Shown: piece after piece, positions 54,983-64,000 of the stretch
Position numbering within the stretch: the first letter of the stretch is position 1
Layout: the number at the start of each line of letters is the position of its first letter
From: Pseudomonas lijiangensis
GTDB taxonomy: Bacteria; Pseudomonadota; Gammaproteobacteria; Pseudomonadales; Pseudomonadaceae
DNA: 64,000 nucleotides
NCBI RefSeq assembly: GCF_018968705.1
Contig: NZ_CP076668.1
Location: 1,364,001 to 1,428,000, forward strand
Direction of reading: 5' to 3'
Program-made: the position numbers and the translations under genes
Notes under the pieces: model-generated
What the model was told of the DNA's origin: nothing
Database searches by the model: none
Seen by the model: the letters and a program-made list of their open reading frames with translations, nothing else

Positions 54983-55828
54983 ATGACTCTGGAAAATCTG
55001 TCCTGCCAGAAAAGCTTCGGCGGCTGGCTCAAGCGTTACAAGCATCATTCAGCGGTGCTGGGTTGTGACATGGTGTTTGCGGTCTACCTGCCGCCACAAG
55101 CAGAGCAGGGCGGCAAGTTGCCTGTGCTGTACTGGCTGTCCGGCCTGACCTGCAACGATGAAAACTTCATGCAGAAAGCCGCTGCCCAGAGGGTGGCTGC
55201 GGAACTGGGGTTGATCCTGGTTGCACCCGACACCAGCCCCCGTGGCGCGGATGTACCGGATGATCCGGATGGCGCCTGGGACTTCGGGCTCGGGGCCGGG
55301 TTTTACCTGAACGCCACGGCGCAACCCTGGGCCAAGCACTACCGGATGCACGACTACGTGGTCGATGAGCTGCCGGCTCTGGTCGAGGAGCATTTCCCGG
55401 CTTCTGCGGCGCGTGGGATCAGTGGTCACTCCATGGGTGGTCACGGGGCTCTGGTCTGTGCCTTGCGCAACCCGGGGCGCTACCAGTCGGTTTCGGCGTT
55501 TTCGCCGATCACCAACCCCATGGATTGCCCTTGGGGACAGAAGGCGTTCTCCCGTTATCTGGGCGAAGATCGTTCACGCTGGCGCGAGTGGGATGCCACG
55601 GTACTGATTGCCGAAGCCAGTGAAAAACTGCCGATCCTGGTGGATCAGGGCGACCGCGATGACTTCCTGGTCAATCAGCTCAAGCCCGAAGCACTGGTCC
55701 AGGCGGCGAAGGCGGCTCAGCACCCGCTGACCCTGCGGATGCAGCCCGGCTATGATCACAGCTACTTTTTCATTGCCAGTTTCATCGAGGACCACCTGCG
55801 TCATCATGCACAGGCTCTGAACGGATGA
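54983..55828 (+). CDS. fghA: S-formylglutathione hydrolase
   Basis: FghA hydrolyses S-formylglutathione to formate and glutathione. The ATG at 54983 gives 281 residues of an esterase-D-type alpha/beta hydrolase. The nucleophile is Ser150 in [12 protein letters not shown]; the Asp is in [12 protein letters not shown] and the His in GYDHSYFF. The oxyanion segment [12 protein letters not shown] is typical. It is followed by a terminator that overlaps the ispF translation start region. Confidence 0.96.
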   Translation: MTLENLSCQKSFGGWLKRYKHHSAVLGCDMVFAVYLPPQAEQGGKLPVLYWLSGLTCNDENFMQKAAAQRVAAELGLILVAPDTSPRGADVPDDPDGAWDFGLGAGFYLNATAQPWAKHYRMHDYVVDELPALVEEHFPASAARGISGHSMGGHGALVCALRNPGRYQSVSAFSPITNPMDCPWGQKAFSRYLGEDRSRWREWDATVLIAEASEKLPILVDQGDRDDFLVNQLKPEALVQAAKAAQHPLTLRMQPGYDHSYFFIASFIEDHLRHHAQALNG

Positions 55829-55871
55829 CTGTCAGGGACAGGCCCTAACTTGCGCCAAAGCAGGTAGAATC

Positions 55872-55899
55872 ACGCCCTGACTTTTTTCAGGGCGTTTTT
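55872..55899 (+). terminator. Rho-independent terminator abutting the ispF start codon
   Basis: The ACGCCCTGA / TCAGGGCGT 9-bp stem has a 6-nt loop and a T5 run, ending 3 nt before the ispF ATG. The 3' arm carries AGGG, the only Shine-Dalgarno-like sequence for ispF. A -10-like TAGAAT at 55865-55870 would start an ispF transcript inside the hairpin. Confidence 0.8.
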
Positions 55900-55901
55900 C
55901 T

Positions 55902-56375
55902 ATGCGTATTGGCCATGGCTATGATGTGCACCGTTTCGCTGAGGGCGATTTCATTACCTTGGGCGGCGTGCGGATTGCACACGGTTTCGGCCTCCTGGCT
56001 CATTCCGACGGCGACGTTCTGCTGCATGCGCTGAGCGACGCCTTGCTGGGAGCCGCTGCGCTGGGCGATATCGGCAAGCACTTTCCGGACACTGATCCGC
56101 AATTCAAAGGCGCGGACAGCCGTGTACTGCTTCGCCATGTGCTCAAGCAGGTACAGGGCAAAGGCTGGAAAGTCGGCAACGTCGACGCCACCATCGTGGC
56201 CCAGGCACCCAAGATGGCTCCGCATATCGATGCGATGCGCGCTTTGATAGCCGCAGACCTCCAGGTTGAGTTGGATCAAGTGAACGTAAAAGCCACGACT
56301 ACTGAAAAACTCGGCTTCGTCGGCCGTGAAGAAGGCATCGCGGTGCATGCCGTCGCGCTGTTGCTGCGCGCATGA
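55902..56375 (+). CDS. ispF: 2-C-methyl-D-erythritol 2,4-cyclodiphosphate synthase
   Basis: IspF forms MEcPP in the MEP pathway. The 157-residue protein has zinc ligands Asp8 and His10 in GHGYDVHRF and the third in [20 protein letters not shown]. It overlaps truD by 4 nt. The expected partner ispD is 3 kb upstream with frmA/fghA between, as in other pseudomonads. Confidence 0.97.
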   Translation: MRIGHGYDVHRFAEGDFITLGGVRIAHGFGLLAHSDGDVLLHALSDALLGAAALGDIGKHFPDTDPQFKGADSRVLLRHVLKQVQGKGWKVGNVDATIVAQAPKMAPHIDAMRALIAADLQVELDQVNVKATTTEKLGFVGREEGIAVHAVALLLRA

Positions 56376-57417
56376 CCGAACTGGAACTTCTGGGCCAGCG
56401 GGCCTATGGCGAGGCGCTGGGCAGTGCCGTTCTCAAGGCGACGGCTGAAGATTTTCAGGTCGATGAAGTGCTCGATATTCCCTTGTCCGGGGATGGTGAG
56501 CATCTCTGGCTGTGGGTCGAGAAGCGCGGCCTCAACACCGAGGACGCAGCCCGTCGTCTGGCCCGTGCCGCAGGCGTGCCGTTGCGCACCGTCAGCTATG
56601 CAGGCCTGAAGGACCGTCAGGCGCTCACCCGTCAGTGGTTCAGCCTGCAATTGCCGGGCAAGGCCGACCCCGATCTTTCGGCGGCCCAGGACGAAACCCT
56701 GCAGATCCTCAAGAGCAGCCGCCACAAGCGCAAGTTGCAGCGCGGTGCTCATGCGGCCAATGGCTTCACCTTGCGCCTGACACAATTGAATGCCGATCAT
56801 GACGCGCTGAACCAGCGTCTGGAATCCATTGCCCGCAAGGGTATCCCCAATTATTTCGGTGCCCAGCGTTTTGGCTACCAGGGTGGCAATCTGGGCGAGG
56901 CCCGGCATTACGCCGAGCGCAAGGCCTTGCCGGAGCAGCGCAATGTGCGTTCCCGGTTGCTGTCCACGGCCCGCAGCTACCTGTTCAACCGCGTGCTGGA
57001 TGCCCGGGTAGCCGATGGCACCTGGGAACGTGCCCAGCCCGGCGACCTGCTGGCGTTTACCGACAGCCGCAGCTTTTTCCCGGCCGGTGTTGCCGAGTGC
57101 AGCGATCCCCGGCTCGACATTCTGGACCTGCATCCCACTGGTCCGCAGTGGGGTGAAGGGCCTTCCCCGGCGAGCGGCGCAACCGCCGAACTGGAAAACC
57201 GCATTGCCGCTGAGCAGGCGGCTCTGTGCGAATGGCTGATAAAGGCTGGAATGGAGCACGAACGTCGCATACTGCGGCTGCCCATTGGCCGTTTGACGTG
57301 GCATTATCCCGAGCCTGACATTTTGCAACTGGAATTCGTCCTTCCGCCCGGATGCTTTGCCACTGTATTGGTGCGCGAACTCGTCGATCTGGTGCCGGTT
57401 GGGCAGACGGATAGCCC

Positions 57418-57430
<13 letters not shown>
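56372..57430 (+). CDS. truD: tRNA pseudouridine(13) synthase TruD
   Basis: TruD converts U13 of tRNA-Glu to pseudouridine. The 352-residue protein has the catalytic Asp81 in [17 protein letters not shown] and the NYFGAQRFG block. It overlaps ispF at its start (ATGA) and surE at its end by 13 nt, so the three genes are tightly coupled. Confidence 0.95.
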
Positions 57431-58844
<1,414 letters not shown>

Positions 58845-59036
58845 AACGTTAATGGAACTTCAAGTGAATTCTGAGCACACTCATCGGTCTACTTACCCTG
58901 TATGGCAGCATGGCATCACTTCACCAACATGATTCATGCATGACAAGGGCTTGGCATTGTTAATCACTGGCTGCCCGCCGTTGTTGCGGCACAATAGGCA
59001 TCTTTCGAATTCAGTCACCAGTAAAGGGAGTGGCGG

Positions 59037-59915
59037 GTGAGTCACAGAGTCATTCGGCAGCTAAATTGTTCAACAAGTTATCAGCGTCTGGTGATTGGCA
59101 TTGTGCTCAGTGTCCTCTTGGTCGGCTGCGCCAGTTCTCCGTCGGGCGGTGTTCGTGTCGTTGATCGCAACGGCAACGTGACGTCACAGCGTCCTGCCGT
59201 CACGACCGGACAATATGTCGTGCGACGTGGCGACACACTTTTTTCCATTGCATTTCGTTACGGCTGGGACTGGAAAGCACTCGCTGCGCGAAACCAGATC
59301 CCCGAGCCCTACACGATTAAACCCGGCCAGACGATTCGCTTTGACGGGCGTTCAAATTCAACATCCGAGTCTGTGGCTTCCGCTCCGGTCGTAGCGCAAC
59401 CAGGTCCGGTGACCTCGTCCACCTCCACCCGTACCAGCAGTTCCGGCTCGGTCAAGACGACAGTCATCTCCAAACCGGTCGCGGTGACACCCGTGGTTAT
59501 ACCTCCCGCTGGCGATACTCCCGTGGGTATTGCGGGCAAGTCCCCGACAGGTTGGGCATGGCCGGCAAGTGGCACTTTGATAGGAAAATTTTCCTCAAAC
59601 GGAAGTTTGAATAAAGGAATTGATATCGCAGGTGATTTGGGACAGCCTGTTTTAGCCGCGTCTGATGGATCAGTTGTTTACGCCGGAAGTGGATTGCGGG
59701 GCTACGGCGAATTGATAATCATCAAACACAGCGATACCTACGTCAGTGCTTACGGTCACAACCGCAGGCTTTTGGTACGGGAGGGGCAACAGGTCAAGGC
59801 GGGACAGACAATTGCCGAGATGGGGTCCACAGGAACTGACCGGGTGAAGCTGCATTTCGAGATTCGCCGCCAAGGAAAGCCTGTAGATCCACTGCAGTTT
59901 TTGCCACGTCGTTGA
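59037..59915 (+). CDS. nlpD: Lipoprotein NlpD, LysM/LytM amidase activator
   Basis: NlpD is an envelope lipoprotein that activates an amidase (AmiC type) for daughter-cell separation. The GTG start has AAAGGGAG upstream, giving 292 residues. The lipobox LLVGC places the acylated Cys at 31. LysM (YVVRRGDTLFSIAFRYGWDW, about 61-104) is followed by a Ser/Thr/Pro-rich linker and a LytM domain. The first zinc ligand His is replaced by Asn (LNKGIDIAG), so the domain is catalytically dead, as in E. coli NlpD. In this family the main rpoS promoter lies within nlpD. Confidence 0.93.
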   Translation: MSHRVIRQLNCSTSYQRLVIGIVLSVLLVGCASSPSGGVRVVDRNGNVTSQRPAVTTGQYVVRRGDTLFSIAFRYGWDWKALAARNQIPEPYTIKPGQTIRFDGRSNSTSESVASAPVVAQPGPVTSSTSTRTSSSGSVKTTVISKPVAVTPVVIPPAGDTPVGIAGKSPTGWAWPASGTLIGKFSSNGSLNKGIDIAGDLGQPVLAASDGSVVYAGSGLRGYGELIIIKHSDTYVSAYGHNRRLLVREGQQVKAGQTIAEMGSTGTDRVKLHFEIRRQGKPVDPLQFLPRR

Positions 59916-60017
59916 TAGTTGTCAGCCTGTTCCTGACGCAGAGGGAATGGGCTCAAGCGTTGCCACGGATATAGGCGGCGCTGAGCTTGAGGTCGAACTC
60001 ACCAAAGGACTATAACA

Positions 60018-61028
60018 ATGGCTCTTAGCAGCGAAGCGCCGGAGTTTGACATCGATGATGAAGTGCTCCTCATGGAAACCGGCATTGTCCTGGAGGACAA
60101 CTCGAACGAGAAGCAGCCGTCTACTGCCGCATCGGATCGAACGAAAGCCAAGCACAACTCATCGCTCAAACAACATAAATATATTGATTACACTCGGGCG
60201 CTCGATGCTACCCAGTTGTATCTCAATGAAATAGGGTTCTCACCCCTGCTGTCCCCGGAAGAGGAGGTCCACTTTGCGAGATTGTCGCAGCGTGGGGATC
60301 CGGCTGGACGCAAGCGCATGATTGAAAGCAATCTGCGTCTGGTAGTCAAAATTGCCAGGCGCTATGTCAATCGTGGGTTGTCATTGCTTGATCTGATCGA
60401 AGAGGGCAACCTGGGCCTTATCCGGGCTGTTGAAAAATTCGATCCGGAGCGCGGTTTCCGTTTCTCGACTTACGCGACATGGTGGATTCGTCAGACCATC
60501 GAGCGTGCAATCATGAATCAGACCCGGACCATCCGGTTGCCGATTCATGTGGTCAAGGAGCTGAATGTCTATCTGCGTGCCGCTCGTGAACTCACACAGA
60601 AGCTCGATCACGAACCGTCTCCCGAGGAGATCGCCAACCTGCTGGAAAAACCCGTCGGCGAGGTCAAGCGCATGCTTGGGCTCAACGAGCGTGTTTCCTC
60701 GGTGGATGTCTCTCTGGGTCCGGATTCCGACAAGACGCTGCTCGATACCCTGACGGATGATCGCCCTACGGACCCCTGTGAGCTCCTGCAGGACGATGAT
60801 CTCTCTCAGAGTATCGATCAATGGCTGTCCGAACTGACCGACAAGCAGCGCGAAGTAGTGATACGTCGTTTCGGCTTGCGCGGGCATGAAAGCAGCACCC
60901 TCGAGGATGTCGGTCTCGAGATCGGTCTTACCCGTGAGCGTGTGCGTCAGATTCAGGTCGAAGGCTTGAAGCGTCTGCGTGAAATCCTCGAAAAGAACGG
61001 TCTTTCGAGCGAATCCCTCTTCCAATAA
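60018..61028 (+). CDS. rpoS: RNA polymerase sigma factor RpoS
   Basis: RpoS is the stationary-phase/general stress sigma factor. It has 336 residues with AAAGGA upstream. Region 1.2 is about 55-85 ([20 protein letters not shown]); region 2 contains [18 protein letters not shown]; region 4 ends with [20 protein letters not shown]. Length equals other pseudomonad RpoS proteins. It is followed by its own strong terminator and by the rsmZ gene. Confidence 0.97.
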   Translation: MALSSEAPEFDIDDEVLLMETGIVLEDNSNEKQPSTAASDRTKAKHNSSLKQHKYIDYTRALDATQLYLNEIGFSPLLSPEEEVHFARLSQRGDPAGRKRMIESNLRLVVKIARRYVNRGLSLLDLIEEGNLGLIRAVEKFDPERGFRFSTYATWWIRQTIERAIMNQTRTIRLPIHVVKELNVYLRAARELTQKLDHEPSPEEIANLLEKPVGEVKRMLGLNERVSSVDVSLGPDSDKTLLDTLTDDRPTDPCELLQDDDLSQSIDQWLSELTDKQREVVIRRFGLRGHESSTLEDVGLEIGLTRERVRQIQVEGLKRLREILEKNGLSSESLFQ

Positions 61029-61056
61029 ACCTCTCCTCTCCCAACCCTCTGCGTCG

Positions 61057-61096
61057 AAAGGCCGATATGAACATCAAATGTTTGTATCGGCCTTTT
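61057..61096 (+). terminator. rpoS terminator
   Basis: An 11-bp perfect stem AAAGGCCGATA / TATCGGCCTTT encloses a loop that can pair further (ACATCAAATGT), followed by TTTT. Confidence 0.85.
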
Positions 61097-61197
61097 ACAT
61101 GATCACCATCCTATAAAGTTGTCTGATCTCTTTGCTGTTCTCTCAAGGGAAGAGTCATGGGGGCTCTACAGGTCTTTGCCAGAGATATGCGCAAGGT

Positions 61198-61217
61198 GCG
61201 TAAGCCTTTGCTTACCC
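61198..61217. promoter_or_regulatory. GacA upstream activating sequence of rsmZ
   Basis: GTAAG-CCTTTG-CTTAC (61200-61215) matches the known GacA-box pattern TGTAAG-N6-CTTACA, lacking only the outer T and A. It lies about 180 nt upstream of the inferred rsmZ start, the kind of distance seen for rsm genes in other pseudomonads. The response regulator GacA binds such sites. Confidence 0.8.
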
Positions 61218-61353
61218 GTGTTGTAAGTTATCAGGGGTTTATTGGGACGGATAAAAGATTTTTCTGAACGTGAGTTCTGCTAGTTCGATGAATTTAAAAG
61301 AGTTTTATTTTTTAAACGGCGCGGTAAGAAATATTTTTGCGAGTTTTCGGGTG

Positions 61354-61381
61354 TTGCCCACGGCCTGAAAATCACTAATAT
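61354..61381 (+). promoter_or_regulatory. rsmZ promoter
   Basis: TTGCCC (61354-61359), 16 nt, TAATAT (61376-61381). The inferred start is near 61388, right at the first hairpin of the RNA. The region between the GacA site and the promoter is very AT-rich. Confidence 0.65.
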
Positions 61382-61387
61382 CAGAAC

Positions 61388-61520
61388 TGTGCCAACGGAC
61401 AGGCACAGGCAGTCAAGGAAGACAGTCAAGGACATCGCAAGAAGCGATTCATCAGGATGATGAAAAGGATTACAGGGATTAGGGAAGAAATGTGGGCGGG
61501 TCATACCGCCCCTTTTTTTT
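61388..61520 (+). ncRNA. rsmZ: RsmZ small regulatory RNA
   Basis: This non-coding gene of about 130 nt lies between rpoS and fdxA, the conserved locus of rsmZ in Pseudomonas. Seven GGA motifs are seen (61397, 61417, 61430, 61455, 61467, 61476, 61483). The first lies in the loop of a TGTGCC / GGCACA hairpin (61388-61407), as RsmA/CsrA ligands require. The gene ends with a GGGCGG / CCGCCC stem and an 8-T tract. Known role: RsmZ titrates the translational repressor RsmA/RsmE under GacS/GacA control. The GacA box and promoter are both present upstream. Exact ends are inferred. Confidence 0.85.
61494..61520 (+). terminator. rsmZ terminator
   Basis: GGGCGG (61494-61499) / CCGCCC (61506-61511) with a 6-nt loop, then TTTTTTTT. 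Confidence 0.9.
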
Positions 61521-61547
61521 GCCTGTAAAATCTGTTTCCCGCCCACG

Positions 61548-61571
61548 AAAAAGGCCCCGAAGGGCCTTTTT
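61548..61571 (-). terminator. fdxA terminator (bidirectional)
   Basis: AAAAAGGCCC / GGGCCTTTTT has a 4-nt loop and lies 15 nt past the fdxA stop. The A and T tracts on both sides let it work on either strand, separating fdxA from rsmZ. Confidence 0.85.
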
Positions 61572-61585
61572 GGCAATACCGGAAC

Positions 61586-61909
61586 TCAGCGTTCCAGATC
61601 TGCGATCTTGCCTGTCTTGCCGTCCCATTCTTCTGCGTCGGGCAGGGCATCTTTTCTTTCGGTGATGTTTGGCCATACTTCCGCGAGTTCGGCGTTGAGC
61701 TCGATGAAGTTTTCCATGCCGGCGGGAACCTCATCTTCCGAGAAGATGGCTTGCGCAGGGCATTCAGGCTCACAAAGCGCGCAATCGATGCACTCATCCG
61801 GGTGAATCACCAGGAAGTTCGGGCCTTCGTAAAAGCAGTCCACCGGACAGACTTCTACGCAGTCGGTGTACTTGCACTTGATGCAGTTGTCGGTGACGAC
61901 GAAGGTCAT
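61586..61909 (-). CDS. fdxA: Ferredoxin FdxA, [3Fe-4S][4Fe-4S] type
   Basis: This 107-residue 7Fe ferredoxin starts at 61909 (AGGAGA upstream); the longer open frame has no RBS. The cluster cysteines are in [17 protein letters not shown] and [12 protein letters not shown]. The first motif (C-x7-C-x3-C with an extra Cys) fits a 3Fe cluster and the second a 4Fe cluster, as in Azotobacter FdI-type proteins. The C-terminal extension ([20 protein letters not shown]) is conserved in the family. The electron partner is unknown. Confidence 0.95.
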   Translation of the reverse strand: MTFVVTDNCIKCKYTDCVEVCPVDCFYEGPNFLVIHPDECIDCALCEPECPAQAIFSEDEVPAGMENFIELNAELAEVWPNITERKDALPDAEEWDGKTGKIADLER

Positions 61910-62121
61910 TTCTAATTTTCTCCTCAGGCGGCTGCGGCATTGCCCTTCCAGATAGGGGCTGCCAGGTTCGGGGAGTTTCCCGGCCTTGTGAAAAACACGT
62001 GCTTGGAGTGAGCGGCCTGACTGCATTGTCTGCCGCTCGACCCTTGGTTCGCTGCGTTTTCACGCGGCTCGACTAGCTGCCCAACCAGGCTAAAAGCTGA
62101 GAGCATCCCAAACCGCGCGGG

Positions 62122-62152
62122 ATTCTAACAGCTTGTATCACTTCGCGTCAGA
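62122..62152 (-). promoter_or_regulatory. Probable fdxA promoter
   Basis: On the minus strand CTGACG (62151-62146) and TAGAAT (62127-62122) are 18 nt apart. The -35 overlaps the end of mutS. The resulting 5' leader is about 205 nt with no gene in it. Confidence 0.55.
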
Positions 62153-64000
62153 TCCGAGTTTGCAATGAGTACAGCAACTCCAGTGCCTGGCGAGGTGTCA
62201 GGTCGTCGACTTTCACCTTCGACAGCTCTTCCAGTACCGGGTGAGGCAGGCTTGCAAACAGGTCACTTTGCATCGGCGCCGCCGGTTTACCGGGTTTTGG
62301 TCGTGGTTGTTCGTGGGGCAGGCTGGTGGTTTCCAGACGCTGCAAATGCTCCTTGGCGCGAGTGATGACCTTGCCCGGAACGCCCGCCAGTTGTGCCACC
62401 GCCAGGCCGTAGCTCTGGCTTGCCGGCCCCGGAAGAACCCGGTGCAGGAACACGATCCGCTCGTTGTGCTCAGTGGCATTCAAATGCACGTTGGTGACCA
62501 GCGGTTCGCTCTCGGGCAATACCGTCAGCTCGAAATAGTGCGTGGCGAACAGGGTATAGGCGCGCAACTGGGCGAGACATTCTGCCGCAGCCCAGGCCAG
62601 GGAAAGGCCGTCAAAGGTACTGGTGCCACGGCCGACTTCGTCCATCAGCACCAGGCTGCGATCGGTCGCGTTATGCAGAATGTTGGCGGTTTCGCTCATT
62701 TCCACCATGAAGGTCGAACGTCCGCCCGCCAGATCATCGCTGGAGCCGATACGGGTGAAGATCCTGTCCACCAGCGACAGCTCGCAACTGGCAGCCGGTA
62801 CAAAGCTGCCAATGTGGGCCAGCAATACGATCAGTGCGGTCTGGCGCATGTAGGTCGATTTACCGCCCATGTTCGGGCCGGTGATCACCAGCATGCGGGT
62901 GCTGTCATCCAGAGACAGGTCGTTGGCCACGAACGGTGTGGACAGCACTTGCTCGACGACCGGATGACGACCCTGATCGATGCGCATGCACGGCTCGCTG
63001 ACGAAGCGCGGGCAGTTGAGGTCCAGATTCAGGGCCCGCTCGGCCAGGTTGCTCAGGACGTCCAGTTCGGCCAGGGCGGCGGCGGTGTCCTGCAGCGGTG
63101 CCAGATGACCGATCAGGTCTTCCAGCAAAGCCTCGTAGAGCATTTTTTCCCGGGCCAGGGCGCGGCTCTTGGCCGACAGTGCCTTGTCCTCGAACTCTTT
63201 CAGCTCGGGCGTAATGAAGCGCTCGGCGCCTTTGAGGGTCTGGCGACGGATATAGTCGGCAGGAGCCTGTTCGGCCTGCTTGCTGGGCAGCTCGATGAAG
63301 TACCCGTGTACGCGGTTGTAGCCCACTTTCAGGTTGGCCAGGCCGGTACGGGCCTTTTCACGGGCCTCCAGGTCGATCAGAAACTGACCGGCGTTCTCGC
63401 TCAGTGACTGCAACTCGTCCAGTTCGGCGTCATAACCGGTCTTCAGCACACCGCCATCGCGGATCACTGCGGGCGGGTTATCGATGATTGCCCGTTGCAA
63501 CAGGTCTGCCAGTTCCGGGTAGGTGCTGGTGGTTCTGGCCAGTTGTTGCAGGTGCGGCGCTTCCAGGCTGGTCATTGCTTCTTGCAGCGCCGGCAGGGCG
63601 CCCAGTGCGTCGCGCAGGCGAGCCAGATCGCGAGGACGGGCGTTGCGCAGGCCGATACGCGCCAGGATGCGCTCGATATCGCCGATTTCCTTGAGCTGCG
63701 GTTGCAGGCTCTCGAAGCGGTAGCTTTCCAGGAAGCAGCCGATGGAGGTCTGGCGCGCCTGGAGAACGGTCAGGTCGCGCAGTGGGCGATTCAGCCAGCG
63801 GGTCAGCAGGCGTGTGCCCATTGCGGTCTGGCAGCGGTCCATGACCGATTGCAGGGTGTTGTCGCGTCCACCGGCCAGATTGGTGTCCAGTTCGAGGTTG
63901 CGGCGGCTGGCGGCGTCCAGCACCACGGTATCGTCCAGACGCTCGTGGCGCAGACTGCGCAAGTGCGGCAAGGCGGTGCGCTGGGTTTCCTTGGCGTAGC
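62148..64000 (-). CDS. mutS: DNA mismatch repair protein MutS (5' part beyond window)
   Basis: This is the C-terminal 617 or so residues of MutS; the family has about 855-860, so the N-terminal mismatch-binding domain lies outside. The frame stays open to the window edge, so the ATG at 63971 is internal. Seen: the core and clamp domains, Walker [14 protein letters not shown], Walker [13 protein letters not shown], and the C-terminal helix-turn-helix with [16 protein letters not shown]. The gene is intact as far as visible and reads toward fdxA. Confidence 0.97.
   Translation of the reverse strand, partial: YAKETQRTALPHLRSLRHERLDDTVVLDAASRRNLELDTNLAGGRDNTLQSVMDRCQTAMGTRLLTRWLNRPLRDLTVLQARQTSIGCFLESYRFESLQPQLKEIGDIERILARIGLRNARPRDLARLRDALGALPALQEAMTSLEAPHLQQLARTTSTYPELADLLQRAIIDNPPAVIRDGGVLKTGYDAELDELQSLSENAGQFLIDLEAREKARTGLANLKVGYNRVHGYFIELPSKQAEQAPADYIRRQTLKGAERFITPELKEFEDKALSAKSRALAREKMLYEALLEDLIGHLAPLQDTAAALAELDVLSNLAERALNLDLNCPRFVSEPCMRIDQGRHPVVEQVLSTPFVANDLSLDDSTRMLVITGPNMGGKSTYMRQTALIVLLAHIGSFVPAASCELSLVDRIFTRIGSSDDLAGGRSTFMVEMSETANILHNATDRSLVLMDEVGRGTSTFDGLSLAWAAAECLAQLRAYTLFATHYFELTVLPESEPLVTNVHLNATEHNERIVFLHRVLPGPASQSYGLAVAQLAGVPGKVITRAKEHLQRLETTSLPHEQPRPKPGKPAAPMQSDLFASLPHPVLEELSKVKVDDLTPRQALELLYSLQTRI

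Overview
The window is chromosomal DNA of a Pseudomonas, most likely of the P. syringae/P. fluorescens side of the genus. This rests on the gene order (surE-pcm-nlpD-rpoS-rsmZ-fdxA-mutS; rpsB-tsf-pyrH-frr-uppS-cdsA-dxr-rseP-bamA-skp-lpxD-fabZ-lpxA-lpxB-rnhB-dnaE-accA), a GacA-type upstream site in front of an RsmZ small RNA, a MvaT-family protein, and REP-like palindromes beginning GTGGGAG. The coding DNA is G+C rich except for one AT-rich block at about 14.1-18 kb.

Left part (1-13.6 kb): the 3' end of an RND efflux pump gene, a DUF4197 lipoprotein-like or secreted protein, then on the minus strand plsB, a small hypothetical gene, rlmA and dapE. A 14-TM MFS exporter follows. The sulfur-relay trio tcdA / csdE / csdA, dapD and the ArsC-like gene yffB come next. 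The lysine/peptidoglycan genes dapE, dapD and dapC are all on the minus strand but are separated by other genes.

Accessory island (about 13.59-20.13 kb): a block sits between yffB and the dapC side. It is bracketed by a perfect 28-bp direct repeat that lies in codons 4-13 of yffB, with colinear diverged homology continuing for more than 100 bp beyond it. The block holds a frameshifted IS66-type tnpB remnant, a 111-bp MITE-like inverted-repeat element, a complete two-gene Hachiman anti-phage system (hamA nuclease-like, hamB SF2 helicase; minus strand, 1-nt gap), degraded coding fragments, an intact extra MvaT/MvaU-type xenogeneic silencer, a decayed phage-type Ser/Thr phosphatase gene and one small unknown gene. 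No integrase was found.

Central part (20.3-45.8 kb): an unknown Ser/Thr-rich protein, dapC, glnD and map on the minus strand, then one long plus-strand run. That run covers translation (rpsB, tsf, frr), pyrimidine (pyrH), isoprenoid and phospholipid synthesis (uppS, cdsA, dxr), envelope proteolysis (rseP), outer-membrane assembly (bamA, skp), lipid A (lpxD, lpxA, lpxB), fatty acids (fabZ, accA) and DNA replication (rnhB, dnaE). Many of these genes overlap by 1-4 nt and are probably cotranscribed.

Right part (46-64 kb): tilS, pyrG, kdsA, eno, ftsB and ispD; a LysR regulator divergent from the formaldehyde-detoxification pair frmA/fghA; the overlapping set ispF-truD-surE-pcm; nlpD and rpoS; the rsmZ RNA gene with promoter, GacA site and terminator; and on the minus strand fdxA and the C-terminal two thirds of mutS, cut by the window end. 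Functionally the right end is a regulatory node: RpoS (stationary phase) and RsmZ (Gac/Rsm post-transcriptional control) lie side by side.
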